Origin: Tenrec ecaudatus
Lineage: Eukaryota; Chordata; Mammalia; Afrosoricida; Tenrecidae
DNA: 64,000 bases
Reading direction: 5' to 3'
Assembly (NCBI RefSeq): GCF_050624435.1
Contig: NC_134546.1
Location: forward strand, 11,989,001-12,053,000
The notes under the pieces were generated by a model. The model saw only the letters and a program-made list of their open reading frames with translations, had not been told where the DNA came from and searched no databases. Shown here piece by piece: positions 43,626 to 53,494 of the stretch. The position numbers were made by a program, and so were the translations under genes. Positions within the stretch are counted from its first letter, which is position 1. Every line of letters begins with the position of its first letter.

Positions 43626-45225
43626 GAGTTTTCTTTATTCTTCTTTGCTTTGGACAGCAGGGCCAATACGTTGTACCTTAGATGGCAGTTCACAAGCTTT
43701 AAGAGGCTAGTCGCAGATTATACTGAGCGGAGCGTGCTGCTGGGGCCACGTGCACCGCTGGTCCCCCGTCTCCGGCCAGTGGCTCTCCGTTGGTGGAGGG
43801 GAGCGGGAAGGCTGAGGTGACTCTCCCCGCCTTGGATCGCGAGTAGCTGGAGTTCTTGGAGTGCCCACTCTCCAAGCAGCCTCTCAGATATGGAGCATCG
43901 ACAAATGCGTGGATGAATGAAGAGTTGGGAACGGCATATCCAATCATGGGTGGCATTCCTAAGATGGTACCACCAGTCGCTAGGATGACACATCAAATTA
44001 AGAATGAAGAAACAGCAGAGCAGGACTGAACCATGATAAAAAAAAACACACCCAAACAGCTCAATTTCTTAATCGCATCTGCCTTGTGGAAAGTCAGCGT
44101 GGTGGGTCGTGAGTGGGGGAGAAGAATGTTTCTGTCTCTCCCTACACTGCCTGTCCGTGCCCACTGGTGTCCCGAGCAGGACCGCTCCACGCCGCCTCTG
44201 TGGAAGAGCATTTCCCCAGGACTGCATCCACACAGCAGCCGATGCTTACAGTCTGCCCTTGACCATCACCACACCCGTGTGTGTGTGTGTGTGTATGTGT
44301 TCTTCCACCTTTGCCCTCGGATGGGTCGTAAGCTCTTCAGACATAACTAAGGTAATCAGAGCAAGATGCTCTATAGAATCATGGAATGCCTGCGACCTCT
44401 TTCTCTGAAAGCTCAGCGAGATTGAAAAACTGAGATCCCTTTTGGTTGGCAGGGAAGATATTTCGCCTTGAAGGATTTTGCACCAATTTATTACAACAAC
44501 TGCTAGCTCAGAAGAAACATTTTGACCAAATATATTGGAGCTTAACAGTCCTAATCAGCTGATAACTTTATTCTTTTTTTTACTTGTGTTAACAGTTAAT
44601 TTTTGTTTGGCTTCAAGTTCATGGGGCAAATCATTTGCTAGGAGTGACTGAAAGACTCCCAAAGGAGTGGTTTTTGAGTAGTTGTAGAGACATGGATTTG
44701 AACCAGTGTGTTAAAATGAAATTTTCACATACTTGGCCAAATGTACCTTGTGGTTATATGAATTATAATAAAATGAGATGACAACATAGAGGGGAAAAAA
44801 ATCCCAGTCGCTACTTACCACAGTCTGATGTAGGACATGGTCTTTGTGAAATGTGTGGCCTAGGCTCCAGTCCTCAGGATCAGCTGACTTTGTCTGTCAA
44901 GGCGTTTGGTTATGGCGAAGAAGTTTTGATGACGTTGTCCCCATGCGCTCTACTATATTCATGGATATTTTCGCAGCACCTGTAAATATAGATGTAGAAA
45001 TATCCTGCATCACATATATATATTTATGGATATATATGGTAGAGTCCCCTTCGCCATCCCACCCTGCTCAGCTGGAGTGTCTGCCTGTGCATCTAGTCCC
45101 AGATTGTGGTTATTGTTATTGCCGGGTTGTGTGTGTGACGGTACTACCCTTTGTTACTGAGTGAAATGGCACAGGGGCAGGAGGTACATCTGACGTCCTG
45201 GGGCTTCCCTATGGGCCAGGCATAT
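43626..45225. other. Largely unrecognised, part AT-rich
   Basis: A TG run at 44274-44294 and an AT-rich stretch at 44450-44790 are the only texture. Frames reach 105 codons (44033-44350, ending near the TG run). I see no family resemblance, so this 1.6-kb block is one of the better places to look for conserved noncoding DNA. Confidence 0.3.
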
Positions 45226-45950
45226 CCCCACGTTGCACCTTTACCTATTCTGACACCAACTCACTCAGTGTCCGCGCTTGGCTCCACAGTTGGCTGCAAT
45301 GGTTAATGCAGAACTCACAGATAAAACTCCCCATTATGGGTGTGCCCATCTCCCAGGGGAGCTCACAGGGTACAGGCCGGGGTCGGTACACAGTATGGCT
45401 ACAGTCCTTGGTCCCAGCAGTTCCTCTCCACTGCTCCACTGCTGCAGCCAGCCATAAGGTCTCACTGGTCCTGAGCCTCTCCGCTGCCATGTGGTCCCTT
45501 GGTATCTGCCTCTGTGGGCCAGGAGCCTGCCTGCTGCTCCGCCTTCCAGTCTCATAACCCCCCACTGCTCCCCTGCTGTCTGGCAGGCTCCTCGCCTTGG
45601 CCTCTGGCTTTCGTCTGGCTCCTTGGCTTTGTCCCATGGTCTCTGCTGCAGCTTCTGGTCTTGGCCTCTGTCACTTCAGACAGAATTCTCCAATGTGCTC
45701 CATTCCCAGTGGTCCTGAGGGCTCCTGTGGTTGGGAGATGGCTTTTAGATGCAGAAGAATGGCTTTGATGGAGGTGTGGTCTCTGCCTTTCGGCAGACCA
45801 TGCTCCCAAGGAAACAAAAGGTGGAGACTTAAGCCACACCCTCTGCCCACCTTGAACCCGTCCTTTAGCAGAGCAGAGGACTCCCTCCCAGATGGGGTTG
45901 CAGATTTCGGAATTTCTACTATAGCACACGCGGGATGGCGGCTAGAATGG
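45226..45950 (+). mobile_element. LTR-like repeat family C, longest copy
   Basis: 'ggctccttggctttgtcccatggtctctgctgcagcttctggtcttggcctctgtcacttcagacag' matches 34200-34265. 'tcccaaggaaacaaaaggtggagacttaagccacaccctctgcccacc' is an added 3' block. The 125- and 130-codon minus frames (45552-45929, 45245-45637) lie wholly inside the repeat. Confidence 0.5.
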
Positions 45951-45954
45951 CTAT

Positions 45955-46425
45955 ATTAGTTGACTATTTCACTTTCCGTTGGCTCTCGTGTTCATACCAG
46001 TGTCTGTTTTCCTGGATAATCTTGTGCGGACACCCCTCCTTATTGTATATCATCTTTCCCTTTGCCAGAATTAGTTTGTGTCTACCCTCTCATGAATGGT
46101 TTTTCCTTCCTCTTCCTCCAACTCCTGATCATCTTCATAGCGTTCTGTGGATGTATAAACTTTTCCCTTGACTTTTTACTGTAGTTGGGCTCATTCAATA
46201 TTTGCCCCTTGGAGTTGACTAATGCCACTCAGCATCATGTCCTCTGGTTCCTTCTTCTTAGGAGGTGTTTTGCAAATTCATCGTTGATGTCTACTGTAGC
46301 CTAGCCTTCTAGTGTCTCTATGCGCTGTATTTCGCTCATTCCTCTCTCCATCAATGGGCACTTAGGCTCATGTTTTAAATTTTGACTGAGTGTATGAATC
46401 ACTTTTATGTGTGTCTGCTGAAACA
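45955..46425 (-). mobile_element. Old L1 fragment around ORF2 end
   Basis: 'catagcgttctgtggatgtataaacttttcccttgactttttactg', 'caatatttgccccttggagttgactaatgccactcagcatcatgtcctctgg', 'ccatcaatgggcacttaggctcatg' gives the reversed L1 order. Confidence 0.65.
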
Positions 46426-46433
46426 TCCTTCTA

Positions 46434-46472
46434 TTCATCCATCCATCCATCCCTCCATCCATCCCTCCATTT
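46434..46472 (+). repeat. (CATC)n microsatellite
   Basis: CATC repeats with CCTC interruptions between an L1 fragment and an AfroSINE. Confidence 0.95.
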
Positions 46473-46473
46473 G

Positions 46474-47190
46474 GATCCCTGGTGCAATGGCTTACCTCTG
46501 AGATGCTGACCAAATGGTTGCTGGTTCAAACCCACCTGTTTGCTTTCTGAGGGAGTGTGTTAGTCTGGGTAGACTAAACAAATTCATAAACATGCATATG
46601 TATATAAGGGAGAGGTTTATATGCAAGATGAATTGAACATTGAGAAAATATCCCAACCAAGTTCACTCCAAGGCCATAAGTCTGATATTAGCCCCTATGT
46701 CCAGTCTATAAAGTCCTCTTCAGACTCACGAAACATGCAATGAAGCCAAATGCGGGACGATCACAAGCCAGTGGGTAGAAAGTCTTTGGGTCCGGTGGCA
46801 TTGTAAGCATCTCAGCACTAGTAGGAGTCTCTCTGTGGCTTCTCTGGGTTCCGAGGTCTGGTTGCATCCATGTGGCTTGTCTTCTTCAGTGTCTCCCAGG
46901 GAGTAGCAGAGAGAGGTGTCTTCTGCTTCCAAGGTGGAAGTACCAGATTTCCCAAAATTCTCAGGAGGCCATGCCCACACAGCAGTCTCATTGGCTATCT
47001 CCAGTGACAGCCTAGACTCCACCCCTACACTCTTAATCCGTAAATTGACACTAGATTAGGTGATTACCATGGGGAGAAAGACCGGTGATGTTTTCTTGAA
47101 AGGCAACAGCCCCCAAACCCCAACAGGGCAGTTCGCCTCTGTCCACAGAATGATTGTGAGTAGCAATGGATTTGACGTGGTACCCACTCC
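46474..47190 (+). mobile_element. AfroSINE split by an LTR
   Basis: Left part (46474-46555): 'ggatccctggtgcaatggcttacctctgagatgctgacc', 'ggttgctggttcaaacccacc'. Right part (47072-47190): 'ggggagaaagaccggtgatg', 'caccccaaccccaacagg'-like text and 'cagttcgcctctgtccacagaatg'. The halves join in consensus order at 'gggag' / 'gggagaaagacc'. Confidence 0.8.
46556..47071 (-). mobile_element. MaLR-like LTR (family B) inside AfroSINE
   Basis: Plus strand starts 'tgtgttagtctgggtagactaaacaaattc' and ends 'ctagattaggtgattaccatg'. GGGAG at 46551-46555 is repeated at 47072-47076, an exact 5-bp duplication. The end CA has mutated. Confidence 0.8.
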
Positions 47191-47341
47191 AAACGCACAC
47201 CGGGAAGGTTTTCATTAGTGTTCTTTATACTTCCCATTTCTCTGGGTTCTGATAGCCACTGGGATGGCTACACAGACCCTCACAGACAAAACTCATGATT
47301 AAAGGTTTTTTTTTCCTAAAGGATGGTTTGAGCAATGCTCT

Positions 47342-47559
47342 GAGTAGTTGTTTACTTCTTCGGTGTATTATAAAGTTTCAGGTCTGCTAATACAGTGCCC
47401 AAAGGGACACTTAATTCAGGAAGTTGGGCTTGCTCACCCAGGGGAGGCTTGAGCCGAATACCTTCAGGTTGAGGTTTCCAGCAGAGTGGTATGCCCCTTT
47501 GGGCACTGTATTAGCAGATCTGAAACTTTGTAATACACCGAAGTGGTAAACAACTACTC
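47342..47559. repeat. 65-nt inverted repeat with 88-nt spacer
   Basis: Left arm 47342-47406 ('gagtagttgtttacttcttc...'), right arm 47495-47559 ('...gtggtaaacaactactc'). The arms match at 61 of 65 positions in inverted orientation. A long hairpin is possible. The right arm joins LTR family C. Confidence 0.9.
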
Positions 47560-47995
47560 AGGAAGCTTCAGGCCAATGGTACTCAGCGCCACCTCTGTGA
47601 GTCAGCAAGTCCAACTTCCCCAATTAAGTGCCAAGAGTTACCTCACTCTGCAAGCCTGTCTTCTGCACAAATCACTCTGTGCCTGCTCTGACTCCTGGCT
47701 CTGCTGCTGCTCCTCTGATGCTACAGCAGTCATGTGGATCCAGGAGGCTCACTGTGCAGGGATCTCAAGTCCAGAGGATCCACTCCATTCCTGGCTCTTG
47801 CTGGTAATGACATCCCTCCTCCTGCTTCTCTGAGGCTCATTTTATATGCAGCTGGGCACCACTCCAGGGAATGCTGTTGGGCAATTACTCACAGGTGAAT
47901 CCTATCAGTATCTTTCCCCTAGACCCATGCAGGGAAAGGTCGTTTGGTGGGCGTTGGAGATGTTGGCTGGAAGAGCCACATTAAACCATTCACTG
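47495..47995 (+). mobile_element. LTR-like repeat family C
   Basis: 'gcctgctctgactcctggctctgctgctgctcctctgatgc', 'gttggctggaagagccacattaaacc' relate to 31262-31725 and 45226-45950. The join with the inverted arm suggests the arm belongs to this family. Confidence 0.4.
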
Positions 47996-48317
47996 CCTCC
48001 TCACCCCCGCACACAAACATATATTTTAAATCGTAAAGTTTTCATAGACTCTTTCCCCCTTGTCTGCATGAATATTGACCAGGAAAATTCTCAGGGTGTA
48101 TTCGGAAAAGCCTTGGTGAGCAGATTGGAAGTATCTCTTAGGTAGGAGGGCTCCTGGTGATTTTAAATTCTTTTTATCCACAGTTTCCACATTTTCTCAA
48201 CAAACACTCACCACGTGCATTGTGTTCAAAACAACGGAAACATAATTTAATAAAATAACAACAACAACAAACCCTATACATTTTCCTTGAAGTTCTTCCT
48301 TTTTTTCCAGCTGAAGT
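47996..48317. other. Unrecognised sequence
   Basis: Contains an (AAC)n run near 48258, perhaps an RTE tail. Nothing else recognised. Confidence 0.3.
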
Positions 48318-48390
48318 GAAAATAGGCTCAAGCACAGGAACAATTGTGAGGACGGTGCAGGACCGGGCGGTGCGATGTATTCAGGGACAT
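48318..48390 (+). mobile_element. RTE 3' end fragment
   Basis: 'aataggctcaagcacaggaacaattgtgaggacggtgcaggaccgggcggtgcgatg' is the terminal RTE ORF2 text; nothing of the remaining element follows. Confidence 0.65.
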
Positions 48391-48407
48391 GTTAATAAGT
48401 CAGTTTG

Positions 48408-48572
48408 AGGGAGGGGTAAAAAATGAGAAGCTAATACCAAGGGCTGAAGTAGAAAGATGTTTTGAAAATGATGATGGGGAAAATGTACAAGTGTGCGTGA
48501 CACAATGGGTGGATGCATGGATTGTGATAAGAGCTGTATGAGCCCCCAATAAAATTGTTTTTTTAAAAAAGG
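48408..48572 (+). mobile_element. Short young L1 tail
   Basis: 'aaaatgagaagctaataccaagggctgaagtagaaag' to 'gatgtgt..ggattgtgataagagctgtatgagcccccaataaaattg' and an A-rich end. GTCAGTTTGAG before it and GTCAATTTGAA after it look like a diverged target duplication. Confidence 0.8.
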
Positions 48573-48977
48573 TCAATTTGAAGCATCAATTTTGAAAACT
48601 TTGAATTAAAATTGAATAACAGCTGTGCCTTTGGAAAGAAGAGTTTTTAAAAAAGCAAATTTTCTCTCCACAGTCACCCTGTAAAAATGATCTTTAGGAC
48701 ATACATTAATGAACTGGATCAATTTCAGGTGGGCGTCTTGTTTTTTGTGTGTGTGTGAGCTGTTTCATCGGCGTCAAAATAAACTTGAAGAATATGTTTT
48801 ATTGTTGACTCCTGCATCTGGCCATCCCCCACCCCCAAACAAAACCCCAAACCTGTTGATTGCCTGCAAGTGGGAATTTAGCCACTGAGGAGGAATTGAG
48901 GACTGCATGTCAAATCTTTGGGGACACTGCCATCTAGTGGTGCTTGTTTTATAGACACCTTCAATGATTAGCAACTG
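48573..48977. other. Unrecognised sequence
   Basis: AT-rich at first; a TG run at 48752. No feature. Confidence 0.3.
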
Positions 48978-49122
48978 CACATTAGAATTCTTGGGAGAGA
49001 TTTAAACAACCCGGGTGCCCCGGCATCCCAGACCAAGGATGCTGGGGTCCCTAAGAGTGGGACCCAGGCATCAGGGATTTAAACAAGCTTCCCATGTTAG
49101 TGAAAGGATGAGAACCACAGCC
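48978..49122 (+). mobile_element. MER5A-like nonautonomous hAT element
   Basis: 'gcacattagaattcttgggagagatttaaac', 'gtgggacccaggcatcagggatttaaacaagcttccc', 'ggatgagaaccacagcc' spans most of MER5A from near the left end to the degraded right terminal repeat. Old and diverged; the target duplication is unreadable. Confidence 0.65.
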
Positions 49123-49436
49123 TTCAACGGATTCTCCTGCTAAGTGATGGTAACAGAGCTCAAGGAAAATCAGCTGAGCTCTTCTGTTGATGTGGTTTCT
49201 CCCAACAAGATAAAACTTGTCAAATTATGTACTTCTTGTCCATCTAGCCCCAAAGAATAATGAGGGGAGACTGGTCTGGTTCACCACAGGATTCCAGGAG
49301 CCTGGAAGGGTGCTGGGCAGGGCTCGGGTTCGAATAACTTTTGTGAAGCAAACGCTCCAAAGCATGGCCTGTGGGTGGGCTGTCTTGATGAGAAATAGGT
49401 GATGGAAAATGCCAGTCTCACCGCGTGCTTCAACCA
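49123..49436. other. Unrecognised sequence
   Basis: No repeat or exon recognised. Confidence 0.3.
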
Positions 49437-49605
49437 AAGGTCCAAACCTGCTACAGTTGAGCAAATTCCAACTCACAGGACCCAGTCAACTGGCCCTTGG
49501 CGTTTCCAAGGCGGAAAAGCTTCGCAGAAGCCGACTGCCATCCCTTTCCTCTGCCGAGAGGCTTCAAACTGCTGGTCTTTCAGTAAGAAGCCCTGTCCTG
49601 GTCAT
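49437..49605 (-). mobile_element. AfroSINE, degraded
   Basis: 'ccaaacctgctacagttgagcaaattccaactcacaggacccag', 'gtttccaaggcggaaaagc', 'gaggcttcaaactgctgg' in reversed order. Confidence 0.65.
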
Positions 49606-49894
49606 TGTCTTTAGCTATAGAAAGTCCTCTCTACTTAAACTACAGTTCAATAACTATGGACATTTTTTTCTAGTTGAATCAAACATTTCTTTTGAAAAAT
49701 AATGAATTCATGTATCTGGAATGACTATTTCATGGATTTGCTGTGCAGTTAGTTTTTCACTTACTGCTTTCTTATATCAAAGAGCCAATTTTGACCCCAT
49801 GATTGGCCCTGGTGTGTTGGGCTTCCGTGACCCTGCACTGGGCTCTTTTGCAGAGGAAGAGAAGGGCATTAGTCTCTGCTCTGGGGGATGCATA

Positions 49895-50060
49895 CAGCTG
49901 GTGTTTGCAATTCACCTCAAGGTCGACTGGTTGAGGCCATCCAGTGGAATCACAGAAGAAAGGCCTGGCAATACTGTCAAGGAAACCCTACCAAGCAGGT
50001 CCACTCGGTAATGCACAAGGCCACGATGAGTCCACGGCCTCGGGTTAGGCTGTAGTTTTG
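49895..50060 (+). mobile_element. AfroSINE, middle and 3' part
   Basis: 'cacagaagaaaggcctggcaatactgtcaaggaaaccctaccaagcaggtccactc', 'ggccacgatgagtccacggcc', 'ggctgtagttttggtat' fits the middle of the element and a 'ggttttggttt' tail. Confidence 0.65.
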
Positions 50061-50214
50061 GTATAAAGGTGATGGGAAGGGATGGGACTTCTAGCACAGT
50101 GAATTAAAGACTGTTCTCGATGTGCAGATTTTCAGAGGGAATCTCTGGGCCTCTGCTTCTTGACTTTTCAAGCCAGTTGCTCTCCAGCCGATTCCAGTGC
50201 CTGCATCCCCACGT

Positions 50215-50377
50215 GGGTCAGAGTAGAGCTGTGACCCACAGACCTTCTTAGAGCCAATGTTTTTCTGGGATGTAAATGGACAGGTTTTTCTTTCTTCAAA
50301 TTTCTAGAGGCACCTCTGGGTGGACTCAAACTCTCCACCTTTTGCCTAGCAGCTGAGCACGTTAATTATTCACATGA
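50215..50377 (-). mobile_element. AfroSINE, degraded
   Basis: 'gggtcagagtagagctgtgacccacag', 'agaggcacctctgggtggactcaaactctccacc', 'ttgcctagcagctgagcacgttaattattcac' follows the reversed order with many changes. Confidence 0.6.
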
Positions 50378-50545
50378 CCTGGGGACTCCCTGAAGGTCCT
50401 GTGCTGCTAACCACAAGTCAGTGGTTCAAAAATCCACCAGTTGCTCTATGGGAGCCAGAGGAGGCTCTTGGCCCCGATAAGGGAGAACCAAAGAAACCCC
50501 ACACAGGATTGCTCAATGGCAGTCAGTCGGTGTGGTTTGGTGAGG
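50378..50545 (+). mobile_element. AfroSINE, degraded
   Basis: 'ctggggactccctgaagg', 'ctgctaaccacaagtcagtggttcaaaaatccaccagttgctctatggg', 'caggattgctcaatggcagtcagtcgg'. Lies tail to tail with the previous copy. Confidence 0.65.
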
Positions 50546-51023
50546 GATTCCCAGGGAATACCGGAAAGATGTTTCTTTGCGTTTCGTTGACTGTGTGTAG
50601 AGAAGACGGAGAACTTCAGAACACTTTATTGTGCTCCTATGGGACTTGTTCCTAGACAAAGGGACAGTGGTGCACACAAGACAAGGGGAGAATGCATGCT
50701 TTGAAGTCGGGAAGGGGTGTGTGTCCGGATTGTTAGCCATTCATGGTACTTATTCAGTCTGTGTGCTGAGCAAATAATCAGAGAAACTGGACTGAAGAAG
50801 AATGTGGCATCAGGATCGGAGGGACTCTTACTACCCACCTGCGCTCTGCAGAGGACACAACTTTACTTGCTGAACGTGACGGGGACTTAAGCACTTGCTG
50901 AAGAAGATCAAGAACTGCAGCCTGCAGCATGGATTGCAACTCAGGGTAAAGAAAACCCCAAATCTCATAACTGGGCTAACAGGCAGGAGCACGATAAACA
51001 GGGAACATATTGAAGCTATCAAG

Positions 51024-51446
51024 TGTGTTCGTTCAGGTTGACTAGAGGAACAAATTCATTGACTCTCACAGGTGTGAGAGAACTTTATATCAGGAAGTAA
51101 TTATGTATCAATAAAACATCCCCAGCCCAGTTCTGATCAAATCCATAGTTTGATATTAGCCCATAGATTCCTCTTTAGACTCACGCACCAACATGCAAGA
51201 GTGCCAAATACAGGAAGATCACAGGCCGGTGTGTAGAAAGTCATGTGGATCCAGTGTCGGTGGACCCATCTCCAGGGCTCTGGCTGCCATCAGCGTGGCT
51301 CCATGTGGCTTGTCAACAGGAAGATGTAGCAGAGAGAGACTGTGTCCTGCCTCCAGAGAGGAAGAGAAGCTGTGACTGATTGACAGGCTAGATTCCACCC
51401 CTTCATTCTATTTATCGACTTGACATAAAATTAGGTAACTACCACA
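51024..51446 (-). mobile_element. MaLR-like LTR (family B) inside RTE
   Basis: Plus strand 'tgtgttcgttcaggttgactagaggaac' to 'attaggtaactaccaca'. Flanking 5-mers TCAAG and TCAAA differ by one base. RTE text continues across ('gctatcaag' / 'caaatttttacttttgcttggatc'). Confidence 0.8.
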
Positions 51447-51573
51447 TCAAATTTTTACTTTTGCTTGGATCTACACTCAATAGTCATGTGAGCAGCAGTC
51501 AAGGAATTCAACAATGCATGGCACTGGGCACATCAACTGCACCCCTGTAAAGAACAAGGGTGTCATTTTGAGT

Positions 51574-52100
51574 TGTGGTAGTTATATAATCCTTGGTCAA
51601 TTTGAGAGGATTAAGAGTAAAGGGGTGGCAGGTAGCCTGTCAGTCATAGCCAATGAGACTCTGTGTGGGCATGGCCTTCTCCTGAGGATTCTGGAAACTC
51701 CTGTCTTCCTCCTTGGAGGTGGGAGACACATTCTCTCTGATTACTCCCTGTGAGGCATCCCTGAGGAGAAGCCACATGGACCTACCCTGATGTAGCTAGA
51801 GCCCTGGGAGCTGGAGAAGCCACGCGGAGACCCCTGCCAGCGCTGCTTAAAATTCCACTGGATCCACAAGACTTCCCACCCACTGGCCTGTGAGCTTCCT
51901 GCATTCGGCGTCATTGCATGTGTTATGTGAGTCTAAAGAGCACTTTATAGACTGGTATCAGACATATGGGCTAATATCGGACTTATGGACTTGATCTGGG
52001 CTGGGATGTTTTCTTCATGTACAATTACTCTTTCTATAAAGCTCTTATATGCATTTGAGTGTCTATGAATTTGTTTCTCCAGTCCACCCAGACTAACACA
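51574..52100 (+). mobile_element. MaLR-like LTR (family B), best full-length copy
   Basis: 'tgtggtagttatataatccttggtcaatttgag' to 'ccacccagactaacaca', 527 bp with TG...CA ends; the start resembles MLT1 LTRs ('tgtgatggttaattttatgtgtcaactt'). No target duplication is seen (left TGAGT, right CAAGC), and about 20 bp of RTE text is missing at the junction, so a deletion accompanied or followed insertion. Confidence 0.75.
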
Positions 52101-52574
52101 CAAGCCATGGTATTTTCTGCCCCATATTTATGTAAAAGTTGGCTAGTGCGTAAAGAAGACCGCAGAAGCATCGATGCATTGGAATGATGGCACTGGGAGG
52201 ACTTTTGAAAGTCCTGTGGTCCGCAGAAGAGTGAACAAACCTATTTTGGTAGAAGTGCAGCCAGAATGCACCTTAGAGGCCAGGATGGCGAGACCTGTCA
52301 TGTGTTGGGAACATGTTAATAGGAGAGACTAGTCTCCAGAGAAGGGCATCCTGTGTGGCAAAATGAAGTGAAAAAGAGGAAGCTCCTCAACGAGGTGGGT
52401 TGATACAGTGGCTGTAATGATGGACTCAGCCCTAACAGTTGTACGGTGGGCACAGCAGGGGGGCAGTGTCTTGTTCTGTGGAACACAGGGTCCTATGAGC
52501 ACGGACTGATTTGATGGCCAACAGCAGCAGCAGCAACAACAACAACAACAATACTCTTTGGCCTTTCCAAACCC

Positions 52575-52780
52575 AAAGAACAAGCCAACTGCTATTGAAC
52601 TGATTCCAGCCCATAGCGACCCTACAGGACAGAGTAGAATGGCTTTGTAGGGTTTCTAATAGTGCGACTCTTTCTGGGAGAAGACAGCCCTGTCTTTCTT
52701 CTGTGGAGTGGCTGGTGGGTTTGAACCACAATCCTTGTGGTTAGTCCACGGCTAACCCACTGTACCACAAGGACTCCGTT
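52575..52780 (-). mobile_element. AfroSINE
   Basis: 'aactgctattgaactgattccagcccatagcgaccctacaggacagagtagaatgg', 'agtggctggtgggtttgaaccacaatcc', 'gtggttagtccacggctaacccactgtaccacaaggactcc' is complete and reversed. Confidence 0.9.
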
Positions 52781-53025
52781 CTTGACCTGTTGATGTCCCT
52801 AAAACACAGTCAGAGATAGGAAACAGGGAAGGAACCATGATTGGGTAAATGGATGTCTCTGGAGAGAACTTTTGCTGTACTCTTGGCCCTCAACTCCCCC
52901 CACCCAACCCCCTTCTTTTTCGTCTTTTTTTTTTAGCAGTTGGGAAGTACTTCTTTCTATTTGCAAGCTTGAGTCAAGAGAAAGGCTTTGTTTCATTTCC
53001 TTTTCTTAAACCATAAGTGTCCTGG

Positions 53026-53125
53026 TTTTGTTTCTCTATAGAACACTGCATATTTATCTATCTATATCTATAGAAAATCATAAGTGTCCCAGTAGTTTTG
53101 TTTCTCTACAGAACCGTGCCTAACA
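53026..53125 (+). mobile_element. Two LTR 3' ends, duplicated
   Basis: 'ataagtgtcctggttttgtttctctatagaacactg' and 'ataagtgtcccagtagttttgtttctctacagaaccgtgcctaacac' are two copies of the LTR end seen at 8218, separated by a short (TCTA)n run. A local duplication is likely. Confidence 0.5.
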
Positions 53126-53494
53126 CCGTAGCCCACCTTCGGGGATGGTTTATAAATGGATGGACTGCAGCATCCGGGAGCACCACCAGTTTCTAAAAGT
53201 GACAAGTGTGGTCTTCGGAAGGCCGCACCTGATTGGCTCCCCCAAAGCAAGATGCTCTGCAGCTGCTTTCTACCGCGTGTGATGCGGTTGAACTGTGGTG
53301 CCCTGGGAGCTGGAGTTGACTCGGGACTTAATTGTGTTTTTTGGCAAATAACACGAGCCTTAGACGTGTTTTTGTTCCTGGCAGTCATGCAACTCCCTCA
53401 CGGGTTAGCTTCCCATGCAAGCTGTGCACATTATGTGCACATGCACACCGTTTACATGCACACCGTTTACATGCACGCATTAAGACAAAAACCA
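53126..53494. other. Unrecognised sequence
   Basis: Short repeats of 'catgcacaccgttta' at 53443-53472. No gene recognised. Confidence 0.3.

Larger units (their letters stand above)
50565..52556 (+). pseudogene. Afrotherian RTE ORF2, split by two LTRs
   Basis: The most complete RTE here, in three segments: 50565-51023, 51447-51573 and 52101-52556. It covers the RT core ('tttgcgtttcgttgactgtg', 'cactttattgtgctcctatggg', 'gtctgtgtgctgagcaaataatcagagaaactggac'), the region of the catalytic Asp pair and the C-terminus ('cttaggagccaggatggcgag'-type text), then the (CAG)n(CAA)n tail at 52527-52553. At the expected YADD site the text 'ctctgcagaggac' gives Cys-Ala-Glu-Asp, so the first catalytic Asp is lost. 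RTE ORF2p would copy its own RNA and that of AfroSINE, which shares the tail. Confidence 0.8.

Noticed and set aside
44590..44800. Possible 3' end of a host transcript ('aataaaatgag' near 44767)
   Set aside because: The hexamer is isolated in AT-rich sequence with no upstream exon or recognised gene.
45245..45929. Minus-strand ORFs of 125-130 codons
   Set aside because: They fall wholly inside an LTR-like repeat (family C) and run opposite to the repeat's likely sense.
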